NCBI GenBank assembly: GCA_937928755.1 | Contig: CALEZI010000049.1 | Location: 26,266-90,265, forward strand | DNA length: 64,000 nt | Reading direction: 5' to 3' | From: an uncultured Rhodanobacteraceae bacterium | GTDB lineage: Bacteria > Pseudomonadota > Gammaproteobacteria > Xanthomonadales > SZUA-5 | Shown: one piece after another, positions 44,937 through 52,057 of the stretch | How the letters are laid out: each line of letters begins with the position of its first letter | Position numbering within the stretch: position 1 is the stretch's first letter | Notes under the pieces: generated by a model | Seen by the model: the letters and a program-made list of their open reading frames with translations, nothing else | Databases searched by the model: none | What the model was told of the DNA's origin: nothing | Translations under genes and position numbers: made by a program

Positions 44937-45450
44937 AATTGCGTCGGCGAAAATGGCGTGTTGCCGTTATTTGGCTGCGCCGCGGCGGCGACGTTGCTGG
45001 CGCTTGCACTGCTGGCTTGAACCGCCATGAAAGCCACCGCAACCTGGGAGGAACTGCCGGGAACGCCGAGCCCCTGCTCGGCGCCTTTGGCCCTGCAAAC
45101 CACCCTGTCGCAGTGCCGCCGCGGACGAGCTGGGGCTGCAGGCGTTGATGCCCACCAATCAGAAGGAAGGCTTGCTCCACATGCCGTGCGCGGCCCGGTG
45201 ACCGCCCTCTCTCGGTTCTATCAGCCCGATTGCTGCTCCAATCGTCGCTGCCAACCGCTCTGCGCGACACCCGCGTAACTCCGCGCCGCATCAGGGATTC
45301 TGCGGGTACCAACTACGACGGGTTGGTGAGGGCAAGTGGAGAAGAGAGAGCAAAGGAGGGTCGAACTCGGGCTGTTTCGGGCCAAATTCGTGCACCGCGT
45401 GGCACCGGCAGAATGGCGCGAAACCCCGCAGTGACGCGGGATTACGGGCA
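44937..45450. other. Degenerate region downstream of czcA
   Basis: About 500 bases without a convincing gene. An ATG overlapping the czcA stop (44933) opens a short Arg/Gly-rich frame that looks non-genuine. Short blocks keep a protein-like look in different frames (e.g. ADELGLQALMPTNQKEGLLH near 45120-45180), suggesting a decayed gene. I cannot name it. Confidence 0.5.
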
Positions 45451-45486
45451 ACAAAAAAAAACCGGCCTTGAGGGCCGGTTCTTGTT
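45451..45486 (-). terminator. Intrinsic terminator of the Panacea/toxin operon
   Basis: On the minus strand the stem AACCGGCC-CTCAA-GGCCGGTT is followed by nine T residues, a strong Rho-independent terminator. It lies downstream of the toxin gene and remnant X. The same hairpin with similar flanks recurs at 38280-38300. Confidence 0.85.
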
Positions 45487-45494
45487 GGTGCATT

Positions 45495-45592
45495 GGTGGT
45501 GGAGTTGACCGCAGGTGCGAACCCATCTCTTCCATCACCGAGGAAACCCGCGCCGATCCTTGCAGCGCTGCGGAACCCATAGGCGAAATCGC
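45495..45592 (-). pseudogene. Unidentified C-terminal gene fragment (remnant X), copy B
   Basis: Minus-strand frame AISPMGSAALQGSARVSSVM followed by EEMGSHLRSTPPP. It matches the locus A fragment at 38313-38414 with several third-position differences. It precedes the shared terminator. The family is unknown. Confidence 0.45.
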
Positions 45593-45674
45593 GCTTCCCG
45601 ACCATACCCGTGCTGGTGCATGGACCATGGGTTGGACCCTCAAACAGAGAACACCGTGGCGCGCTGGTCCGGGG

Positions 45675-46103
45675 TCAGCGCGAATCCATCCCGGTGGCCC
45701 TTCGGTAAAAGTTCACATATCTGGGTGGCGTGAGTCGCGACTCCTCCAACCCCTTGCAGATTCGGGCGAATACTCCCGGCTCGACGGTGGCCTGCGGGAC
45801 GAGTAGCCCCTGTTTCACGCCTTCGAGCAACTTGTTCGCCGCTTCGATACGAGCCCGCTGATAGACGACATAGCTGATGTTTCTAACGAACGGGTGATCG
45901 TCGGGATGAAGGACGCAAGTACTGTCGTGAGGAATCCTGTCGCGCACGGTAGACAGGGAGACCAGCAGGACAGATTTCTCGCCGTCTTCAACCTCAGGGC
46001 ACGGGTCCGTCAAGAGGACAAACAGATGCTTCCTGGCCTGATCGTCTTCAGGCCCGGAAGGAACAAGTAGCGTCGCCCGCCTGAGCGGAATGAACAGGCC
46101 CAT
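45675..46103 (-). CDS. Putative toxin partner of the Panacea antitoxin
   Basis: 142 residues, starting 12 bases after the antitoxin gene stop. Recognisable segments: RRATLLVPSGPEDDQARKHL, FVLLTDPCPE, SVLLVSLSTV, HDSTCVLHPDDHPFV and YVVYQRARI. The early beta-rich part recalls PemK/MazF-type RNases, which I infer rather than see. In characterised cases the gene next to Panacea encodes the toxin that it neutralises. A 5' fragment of a second copy lies at 38681-38726. Confidence 0.65.
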   Translation of the reverse strand: MGLFIPLRRATLLVPSGPEDDQARKHLFVLLTDPCPEVEDGEKSVLLVSLSTVRDRIPHDSTCVLHPDDHPFVRNISYVVYQRARIEAANKLLEGVKQGLLVPQATVEPGVFARICKGLEESRLTPPRYVNFYRRATGMDSR

Positions 46104-46115
46104 CCGGAACAGGCG

Positions 46116-46673
46116 TTAGATCGCCGCCAACAGGCGGTCGACTTCCTGTTCGGACTGGATCTGAGCCGCCAGTTCTTTGGCAGTGGATTCGTCAAAGCCC
46201 AGGGCACGCGCCAGCGTCTCGTACTGGATCGGAAAGGACGAACCGTTGGGGTCCTTCCACTCGGCGCAGTGCCTGTGGGTCCAATCTCTGATCGCCCACT
46301 TGTCCATCCCACCGAACTTCGCCCAAACGGACTGGAGTACACCAATTTCGGCGGGCGCAAGTTCGTCGAGGCGCGACAAATCGTGTGAATGGCGAAGCGC
46401 CACCTCATGGTTCTCCTTGTCGGAGATCCAGTCTTCCCAGCCGCCTGTCTGGGACTCGGTGTCGCCATCCATCAGGTTCAGTGTTTTCGATAGCACGGGA
46501 CCGTGCGGCATCGACACCAAGCGGTCACCGACCATCGGCCAGCCGAAGCATCGAACTGCCTCGCGTTCCGCCAGGTACAGAAGCTTCATGAGTTTCAAGT
46601 GCGCCATCCTCTTCTCGAGCGCCTGACCCAAGAAGAACGCCGCCATCTGTGCTGCCTTGCGTTCGTTGAACAC
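46116..46673 (-). CDS. Panacea-domain antitoxin (SocA-like, DUF4065)
   Basis: 185 residues with the Panacea pattern near the N terminus: MAHLKLMKLLYLAEREAVRC, FGWPMVGDRLVSMPHGPVLS, then a helical middle (LSRLDELAPAEIGVLQSVWAKFG). Panacea domains act as antitoxins for many unrelated toxins. It heads a two-gene operon with the putative toxin at 45675. DUF1508 lies upstream in the same orientation. Confidence 0.88.
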   Translation of the reverse strand: MFNERKAAQMAAFFLGQALEKRMAHLKLMKLLYLAEREAVRCFGWPMVGDRLVSMPHGPVLSKTLNLMDGDTESQTGGWEDWISDKENHEVALRHSHDLSRLDELAPAEIGVLQSVWAKFGGMDKWAIRDWTHRHCAEWKDPNGSSFPIQYETLARALGFDESTAKELAAQIQSEQEVDRLLAAI

Positions 46674-46761
46674 GGAACGCTACCTCCCAAAAGTCATTGG
46701 CTAGTGTACCAGCGGCAGCCCCAACGAACGTTCAATGGCTGGACCGATGGCGCGCAACACG

Positions 46762-47094
46762 TCAGGTCTGGTCGTCGACCTTGGCGTCCGTCGCGTTGAC
46801 CTTGACCGACGCAATGCCACCCTCCCGCGACGCTTCGGTCTTGTAGGTCTCGCTGGTGCCGATGACCTGGTGGTTTGCAGCCTTCAGGTTGAACATGAAC
46901 TGGCCGCCTGCCGCGGTCTTGCGCTCGTAACGAGCGTCGTCCGAAGCGTTCTTGCGGACGGATTCGATACCGTTAAGTGCGCCCGCCTTAGACGAGTACA
47001 TCTCGCTCTTCAGGATGGTCTCGCCGTTGCCCGCCTGTAGGCGGAAGTAGATTTCGCCATTGCTGGCGGTCTTCACTACGAACTTGCCGGCCAT
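46762..47094 (-). CDS. DUF1508 / YegP-family protein
   Basis: 110 residues made of two DUF1508 repeats: GKFVVKTASNGEIYFRLQAG, NGETILKSEMYSSKAGALNG and ARYERKTAAGGQFMFNLKAA, NHQVIGTSETYKTEASREGG. The family (YegP) is small, widespread and without firm function. A 5' fragment of a second copy occurs at 62893-62940. Confidence 0.9.
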   Translation of the reverse strand: MAGKFVVKTASNGEIYFRLQAGNGETILKSEMYSSKAGALNGIESVRKNASDDARYERKTAAGGQFMFNLKAANHQVIGTSETYKTEASREGGIASVKVNATDAKVDDQT

Positions 47095-47197
47095 GCGCTT
47101 GCTCCTCCGATGGGAGCCGCAACTCTACCGCGACGCGCAGCCGCGCACGAAGTCGCGCGTGCGCTCAAAGCCTGCCGCGCAAACCTCGTGCTGGCTG

Positions 47198-47743
47198 CTA
47201 CTTGTCCCCTCGAAACGGGTGGCAGTCCTCGAAAGGTGCATTGCTCCGGTAGAGGAACCAGCACCCCGCGACGATGATGCGCGTCGCGCAATCGACGATG
47301 CCAAGATCGCGGTGGGAAAGTACGTAGTTGCACTTCTTTCCGACCAACTTCGAGATGTGGTCGGGTTGCGCGCCTTGACCCGGCCACACCCTCCGCCAGG
47401 CAGGAACGATGAACAGGTCGCCACCACAAACGCCTTCCCAGGAGATGTGAACGTAGCCCCCGATGGGTGGCGGGCTGAAAGGCCATTCCTCTGTTTCATC
47501 GTCGTACTTCTGCATCCCGTCGATGCCGGTGTCTGGCGCACACAGGCAGAAGGCCTCTTGGTACGGCAGTCCCGTTGCTTTGCTTCGCTTGATCTGTTCC
47601 TCGATCAGCGCGTACCAGAGGTCGTAGTCCTTGAAGGGACAGGAGAGCGAACGGATGTCGGCCTGACTGGCGAGATCGAGGATGACTTTCCGCAATTCGG
47701 GCGTGAGCGGCGGCAGATCTCTCCCCCACGCGTCAATAATCCC
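47198..47743 (-). CDS. Hypothetical protein, apparently 5'-truncated
   Basis: The minus frame encodes a plausible soluble protein (DLPPLTPELRKVILDLAS, FKDYDLWYALIEEQIKRSK, GGYVHISWEGVCGGDLF, CNYVLSHRDLGIVDC) of ~180 residues. No credible start codon lies near 47740-47755, and beyond that the frame runs antisense through the carboxymuconolactone decarboxylase gene. It probably lost its 5' end at a recombination joint. The family is not recognised. Confidence 0.55.
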   Translation of the reverse strand, partial: GIIDAWGRDLPPLTPELRKVILDLASQADIRSLSCPFKDYDLWYALIEEQIKRSKATGLPYQEAFCLCAPDTGIDGMQKYDDETEEWPFSPPPIGGYVHISWEGVCGGDLFIVPAWRRVWPGQGAQPDHISKLVGKKCNYVLSHRDLGIVDCATRIIVAGCWFLYRSNAPFEDCHPFRGDK

Positions 47744-47755
47744 TGAGACACTCCA

Positions 47756-48169
47756 ATGACCACCGAACGTTACCAGCGCGGCCTCGACCGCATGATGGAA
47801 CTCGTTGCCGGCAGTCCGGCCGACACCTACGATCATGTGAAGCTGGTGGAGTCGTACAAGACCCTGGATTCGGAGCTGTCCGATTACATCGTGTCCTTCG
47901 CCTTCGGCGACATCTACTCCCGCACCAGCCTGACCCAGCAGGAGCAGACGATGGTGACCATCTCCACACTGGTCGCCCTCGGCACCGAGCGGCAGCTCAA
48001 GTTGCATATCAACGTCGGCTTCAACGTCGGACTGACAGTAGAGAAGATCGTCGGGACCCTGATCCACTGCATCCCGTACATCGGATTCCCGCGGGTGCTC
48101 AACGCGCTGACCCTGCTGAAGCAGGTCATGGCCGAGCGTGGGCTGATCCCGAAGACGCCCGGCGACTGA
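47756..48169 (+). CDS. Carboxymuconolactone decarboxylase family protein (AhpD-like fold)
   Basis: 137 residues with the CMD fold: LTQQEQTMVTISTLVALGTERQLKLHINVGFNVGLTVEKIVGTLIHCIPYIGFPRVLNAL (described as consecutive segments LTQQEQTMVTI, LKLHINVGFNVG, HCIPYIGFPR). It lacks the CxxC of true AhpD, so a decarboxylase- or tautomerase-like role is more likely than peroxidase. It is convergent with the LysR gene, whose end lies 22 bases away. Confidence 0.87.
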   Translation: MTTERYQRGLDRMMELVAGSPADTYDHVKLVESYKTLDSELSDYIVSFAFGDIYSRTSLTQQEQTMVTISTLVALGTERQLKLHINVGFNVGLTVEKIVGTLIHCIPYIGFPRVLNALTLLKQVMAERGLIPKTPGD

Positions 48170-48191
48170 GCCACTTTCGTCGCCCGTCGTG

Positions 48192-49085
48192 TTACCACTC
48201 GGGGGGGATGAATGCCTCGACCAGGTAGTCGATCAGGCGCCGGGTCTTCATCGGCAGGTGCTTGCGCGTGGCGTACACCGCATGGACGCCCAGTTCGATG
48301 GATCGGTAATCGGGCAACAACTCGATCAGTGTTCCGAGCTTGAGGTCGGGACCGACCAGGAAATCGGGCTGCAGGATGATGCCCTGATGCTCCAGTGCGG
48401 CTGTTCGGCAGGTATCGCCGCTGTTGGTATGCATGCGCGGGTTGACGCGGACCGTGACCTCTCCATCCGGGCCGCGAAACGTCCAGTCATCGCCTGCCGA
48501 CCAGTAGCTGTAGGCAAAGACCTGGTGTGCGGCCAAATCCTGCGGGTGCGCGGGCGTGCCGTGCGCGGCGAGGTAGCCCGGCGATGCGCACAGCACCATG
48601 CGTGCACTGGCAAGACGCCGACTGACGATCTGCGGATCCAGCCTCGGCGTGATTCGTATCGCGACGTCATAGCCTTCCTCGACCAGATCGACCACGCGGT
48701 CGTTCAGCGTGACATCGAGCGAGACCCTGGGATTGGCCGCGATGAAGCCGGGCCAGAGCCTTGCAAGATGGAGATTGCCGAAGGTCAGCGGCGCATTGAT
48801 CCGCAGCAGGCCGGTCGCTTCGCCGCCGCTCGATGCAGTCTCTGCCTCCAGTTCGTCGAGCGCTGCCACCAACTCGACTGCGCGCGCCTGGAACCGCTGA
48901 CCGTCCTCACTGAGCGACAGGCGCCGGGTGGTCCGGTGCAGCAGTCGCACGCCGAGGTGCGCCTCCAGATCCGCCACCTGCCGGGACACCGCAGCTTTCG
49001 AGAGGCCGGTGGCTTCGGCGGCCGCGACAAAGCTGCCGGCGCGGACAACGGCGAGGAAACTGCTCAGCTGTTGAATATCGAGCAT
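48192..49085 (-). CDS. LysR-family transcriptional regulator
   Basis: 297 residues: N-terminal winged HTH (LSSFLAVVRAGSFVAAAEAT, GLSKAAVSRQVADLEAHLGV, RLLHRTTRRLSLSEDG) and a C-terminal periplasmic-binding-like effector domain. It is divergent from the oxidoreductase gene at 49199, the classical LysR arrangement, with a palindrome between them. The first ~20 codons are duplicated at 59225-59298. Confidence 0.93.
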   Translation of the reverse strand: MLDIQQLSSFLAVVRAGSFVAAAEATGLSKAAVSRQVADLEAHLGVRLLHRTTRRLSLSEDGQRFQARAVELVAALDELEAETASSGGEATGLLRINAPLTFGNLHLARLWPGFIAANPRVSLDVTLNDRVVDLVEEGYDVAIRITPRLDPQIVSRRLASARMVLCASPGYLAAHGTPAHPQDLAAHQVFAYSYWSAGDDWTFRGPDGEVTVRVNPRMHTNSGDTCRTAALEHQGIILQPDFLVGPDLKLGTLIELLPDYRSIELGVHAVYATRKHLPMKTRRLIDYLVEAFIPPEW

Positions 49086-49123
49086 GGCATTGTCTCGAAA
49101 TTATGGACAAATATTCAATGTAT

Positions 49124-49137
49124 TCGATATTTATCGA
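49124..49137. promoter_or_regulatory. Palindrome in LysR/oxidoreductase promoter, left copy
   Basis: TCGATA-TT-TATCGA, perfect, in the AT-rich 113-base gap between the divergent LysR and oxidoreductase genes. It is a likely LysR operator; the same site recurs at 59337-59350. Confidence 0.65.
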
Positions 49138-49198
49138 TATCTGAAGTGCCAATAGAGTGGTCTCACCCAATCACGGGCGCTCATCCAGGGACTCCTCC

Positions 49199-49831
49199 AT
49201 GAACATCCTCATTCTCGGCGCCGGCAACATGGGCTCGGCGCTTGCCTCCCAGGCCGCCCACGCCGGTCACGTCGTGCGCATCGCCGCCACAACGCTCGCC
49301 AAGGCCCAGGCCGTCGCATCGACCATTGACGGCGCCACCGCGGTCGCGTCCGCCGGCAGCGCCGACACGGCCGACGTCGTGATCGTTGCGACGCCCTTTG
49401 ATCAGGCAATCGCCGCGCTGACCCGCGTGGGTTCCCTCGACGGCAAGGTCGTCATCGACATCACCAACCCGCTGACCGCCGACTACATGGGCCTGACGCT
49501 CGGCCACAGCACCTCGGCGGCAGAGGAGATCGCCAAGGCGTTTCCGCAGGCCCAGGTCGTCAAGGCGTTCAATACCCTGTTCGCTCAGGTCATCGCCGCA
49601 GGTCCCAAGTTTGCTGGCGGCCAGACCGCCCCGGTGTTCGTCGCATCCGATTCGGAGCGCGCCAAGGGCACGGCCAAGGCGCTCGCCGAGAGTCTCGGCT
49701 TCAGTGTGATCTTCGCCGGTCCGCTGAAAAACGCGCGTTACCTCGAACCGCTGGCCGGACTCAACATCTACCTCGGCTACGGCGCGGGCCAGGGCACCAG
49801 CATCGCCCCGACCTGGATCCATCGCGCCTGA
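49199..49831 (+). CDS. NAD(P)-binding F420-dependent-type oxidoreductase, left copy
   Basis: A 210-residue Rossmann protein of the NADP oxidoreductase/coenzyme F420-dependent (NpdG-like) family: MNILILGAGNMGSALASQ, VVIVATPFDQAI, VIDITNPLT and KAFNTLFAQVI. Real F420 use is unlikely to be required; many proteobacterial members use NADP(H) with unknown substrates. ATG 49199 follows CAGGGA. The protein is identical to the copy at 59412. Confidence 0.9.
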   Translation: MNILILGAGNMGSALASQAAHAGHVVRIAATTLAKAQAVASTIDGATAVASAGSADTADVVIVATPFDQAIAALTRVGSLDGKVVIDITNPLTADYMGLTLGHSTSAAEEIAKAFPQAQVVKAFNTLFAQVIAAGPKFAGGQTAPVFVASDSERAKGTAKALAESLGFSVIFAGPLKNARYLEPLAGLNIYLGYGAGQGTSIAPTWIHRA

Positions 49832-49885
49832 TCCACCATCGTCCCATGCCGCCGCGGGCCACGTGCCCGCGGCAAAGGAGCTGCC

Positions 49886-50128
49886 ATGTCCCGCGCCCCG
49901 TCCCTGTTCGTATCGCACGGCTCGCCGATGTTCGCACTGGAGCCGGGCCTGCTGGGCCCGAACCTGCAGCGCATCGGCGAAGACCTTTCCGTGCTGACCG
50001 CTATCGTCGTCGTCTCGCCGCACTGGCAGGCGCTGGCGCCGCCGAGCGAGTTCGGCGCGCTGGCGATCGGCTCGGGCAGCCGAGTTGCCAGGAATCAGCG
50101 CGACGCGTCACGATCGAAACACGCGTGA
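49886..50128 (+). pseudogene. Extradiol DOPA-type dioxygenase gene, internally deleted and truncated
   Basis: It begins MSRAPSLFVSHGSPMFALEP like the intact gene at 60099. After VVVSPHWQ (50029) the sequence jumps to ALAPPSEFGALAIGSGS, which corresponds to ALAPLRELGVLVIGSGS 99 codons further on in the intact copy: an in-frame 297-base deletion. After GSGS (~50078) homology ends. The lost part includes the remaining metal and substrate residues, so it is non-functional. Confidence 0.9.
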
Positions 50129-50354
50129 AACACATTCGTAGTCAGGATCGGTACGCAAGATACGCACCCGCCTACGCGTGCGCTTGGGTGCTGTTAGCGG
50201 CTACAAAGAACCGCGCATAAACGGCGAGTCGATTCGGCGTAGCTGTTTGACGTATCGCGAAGTTCCTGGAATTGCCAGATAGCCGATCCTGCAGTGGTGC
50301 ATCGCTACGAACATTCGCGGCGACACCCGACTCCGTGGAACGGCTGCGCGACCA
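50129..50354. other. Non-coding stretch after the dioxygenase relic
   Basis: About 225 bases. I see no gene, hairpin or repeat. It starts where homology to the intact dioxygenase locus stops. Confidence 0.5.
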
Positions 50355-50762
50355 CTAGCCCGCGCGCTGAGCCGCTTCGGGTTGAAAAAGCACGGCCAGC
50401 ACCCGCAGACGGGTGGTACGGCCGCCGGGGATGGGCCAGTCAATCGTGCTGCCGACGGCCATACCGAGCAGGGCGGCTCCGACGGGCGCCAGCACCGAGA
50501 CGCGGCCTCTCGAGGAATCGGCCTCGTGCGGATAGACGAGTTCAATCTCGTGCTGCTCGCCCGAATTTTCATCCTTGCACACGACGCGGGAATTCATCGT
50601 CACGATGTCGGGGGAAATCCGATCGGCGTCCACCAGTTGGGCGCGCGCGAGCTCCTGCTCCAGAAGTGCTGACATCGGCGAGGAACTGCCCGGCGCACTT
50701 GCGATCAGGGCTTCCAGGCGACGCGCATCCTGGGTGGTCATCATCAAGCTCGGGCGTTCCAT
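50355..50762 (-). CDS. rnk: Rnk-like nucleoside diphosphate kinase regulator / GreA-type C-terminal domain
   Basis: 135 residues: short N-terminal helices (TTQDARRLEALIASAPG) then a GreA/GreB C-terminal FKBP-like domain (DIVTMNSRVVCKDENSGEQ, EIELVYPHEADSSRGRVSVLAPVGAALLG split as VYPHEADSSRG and VSVLAPVGAALLG). Rnk binds RNA polymerase in the secondary channel but lacks the Gre coiled coil. The ATG at 50762 is where family similarity starts. It lies downstream of the mnh operon but is separated by a terminator. Confidence 0.87.
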   Translation of the reverse strand: MERPSLMMTTQDARRLEALIASAPGSSSPMSALLEQELARAQLVDADRISPDIVTMNSRVVCKDENSGEQHEIELVYPHEADSSRGRVSVLAPVGAALLGMAVGSTIDWPIPGGRTTRLRVLAVLFQPEAAQRAG

Positions 50763-50799
50763 GGGACTGTCTCCGATTAGCGGCCGCGGCCGTAAAAGC

Positions 50800-50829
50800 A
50801 AAAAAGGCAAAGTGCTTGCGCACTTCGCC
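50800..50829 (-). terminator. Intrinsic terminator of the mnh operon
   Basis: On the minus strand GGCGAAGTGC-GCAA-GCACTTTGCC (10-bp stem with one G-T pair) is followed by six T residues, 80 bases past the end of mnhG. A clear Rho-independent terminator. Confidence 0.9.
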
Positions 50830-50910
50830 GGGAATCTTGAGGTGGAATGTTGGATACCCTTAGCGTTGGGGGTCCGTCGGGGCAAATCAAGAGCGGTCGG
50901 CGATGGGTGC

Positions 50911-51288
50911 TCAGCCACTGTGTCGATCGGCGTCGGTGACGGTTCTAGGTTGCACGGTAGTCGCGACCGATCTATCCGCGTCTGCAGCACGCTGTCGGAA
51001 CAGTGAGACTCGCGCCAGCAGTACCGTCGTTACCGGTACGGTGATGGCCAGCACAACAGGTATCAACAAGGGATGCAATGCCAGCCGGCCTTCGAGGTAC
51101 GAAAAGTACAGTGCTGCGGCGATGGCTACGCACCAGCTTCCGAGCGTATAGGCGAGCGCGGGTGGATGCATGCGCAGGAAGAAGTCCTGCAGCCGGACGA
51201 AGCCGATCGCAGCCACCAGCACGAGCAGCCCGCTGACAACCAGCAGTCCGGCGACGATCAGCTCGATCCAGACGAGCGGCATACTCAT
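50911..51288 (-). CDS. mnhG: Na+/H+ antiporter subunit MnhG/MrpG
   Basis: 125 residues, three hydrophobic helices (VWIELIVAGLLVVSGLLVLVAAIGFVRL cut as LIVAGLLVVSGLLVLVAAIG, then AYTLGSWCVAIAAALYF and HPLLIPVVLAITVPVTTVLL), with the MrpG motif FVRLQDFFLRMHPP. The polar C-terminal tail is variable. It overlaps mnhF by ATGA and is the last gene of the operon. Confidence 0.92.
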   Translation of the reverse strand: MSMPLVWIELIVAGLLVVSGLLVLVAAIGFVRLQDFFLRMHPPALAYTLGSWCVAIAAALYFSYLEGRLALHPLLIPVVLAITVPVTTVLLARVSLFRQRAADADRSVATTVQPRTVTDADRHSG

Positions 51289-51563
51289 TCGATGACCTCG
51301 CCGCGCAGGATGAACTTGGCCATCGCGGCTGAGCTGACGAAGCCGAACAGGGCAATGAGCAAGGCGATCTCGAAGTAATAGTCGCTCCGATGGCGCACGC
51401 CAAGCACCATCACCACCAGCATGGCGTGCAGATAGAGCAGGTCGAGTGCAAAGACGCGGTCCTGCGCGCGTGGGCCGCGCACCAGTCGCGATACGACCAG
51501 GATTGACGCCAGTGCGTAGCACGCGAGCGCGAAGGTGATGGCACCCGAAAGAATGGTGCTCAT
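51285..51563 (-). CDS. mnhF: Na+/H+ antiporter subunit MnhF/MrpF
   Basis: 92 residues with three helices and the MrpF pattern VVSRLVRGPRAQDRVFALDL, HAMLVVMVLGVRHRSDYYFE and IALLIALFGFVSSAAMAKF. It overlaps mnhE and mnhG by ATGA-type junctions. Confidence 0.92.
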   Translation of the reverse strand: MSTILSGAITFALACYALASILVVSRLVRGPRAQDRVFALDLLYLHAMLVVMVLGVRHRSDYYFEIALLIALFGFVSSAAMAKFILRGEVIE

Positions 51564-52057
51564 TCGAAGATCTCCCGCAGCGGTTGCTCGTAGTGTGTCT
51601 TGAACCGGCTCACGAACTCGCGCTCTTCGCCAATGTCCCAGACGTGCAGCAGCAGCGTGCTGCGGTCGGCCGCAATCTCCGACCATACGGTGCCGGGTAC
51701 GATGGTGGTCACCATAGCGAGCACGGTCAATCCGACGGGATCGCGCAGGTCCAGCGGTATCGACACGAACCCTGCAGACGGCCGTTGCGCTGCTCCGCCG
51801 AGCACACCTCGAGCCACCGCCAGATTCGACAGCACCACCTCGCCGAGTACGCGGATGCCGTAACGGATTGCCAAGCCCGCGCGGGCAATGCGCACATTCT
51901 GCGGCATCAACTTCGCTGTCAGGATCGGGACGATGACGGAAATCGCGAGTCCGAGCACGATCTGGCCTGCGCTCGTGCTGCGCGCGAGCAGCAGCCAAAG
52001 GACCAACAGGACGACCGACAGCAGTGGCGCGGGGAGACAACGCTGCCAAAGGCTCAT
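51560..52057 (-). CDS. mnhE: Na+/H+ antiporter subunit MnhE/MrpE
   Basis: 165 residues: two N-terminal helices (LLSVVLLVLWLLLA, IVLGLAISVIVPIL) then a cytoplasmic domain with VVLSNLAVARGVLG, ITVIVPGTVWSEI-like TTIVPGTVWSEIAADRSTLL and LHVWDI, typical of MrpE. Overlaps both neighbours. Confidence 0.92.
   Translation of the reverse strand: MSLWQRCLPAPLLSVVLLVLWLLLARSTSAGQIVLGLAISVIVPILTAKLMPQNVRIARAGLAIRYGIRVLGEVVLSNLAVARGVLGGAAQRPSAGFVSIPLDLRDPVGLTVLAMVTTIVPGTVWSEIAADRSTLLLHVWDIGEEREFVSRFKTHYEQPLREIFE

Larger units (their letters stand above)
49033..49974. repeat. Direct repeat DR, left copy (about 0.94 kb)
   Basis: As far as can be judged by eye this is base-for-base identical to 59246-60187 (offset exactly 10,213). 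It covers the LysR start, promoter, the complete oxidoreductase gene and the first ~30 codons of the dioxygenase gene. To the left similarity decays within ~20 bases; to the right identity drops suddenly to about 83% from 49975. Confidence 0.92.

Noticed and set aside
44933..45148. Small gene overlapping the czcA stop
   Set aside because: Despite an ATGA overlap, the translation is Arg/Gly-rich without a family or membrane signal, and the region appears decayed.
47744..48067. 5' part of the minus-strand frame beginning at 48067
   Set aside because: It runs antisense through the carboxymuconolactone decarboxylase gene and is His/Gly/Val-rich shadow; only the part below ~47743 looks genuine.
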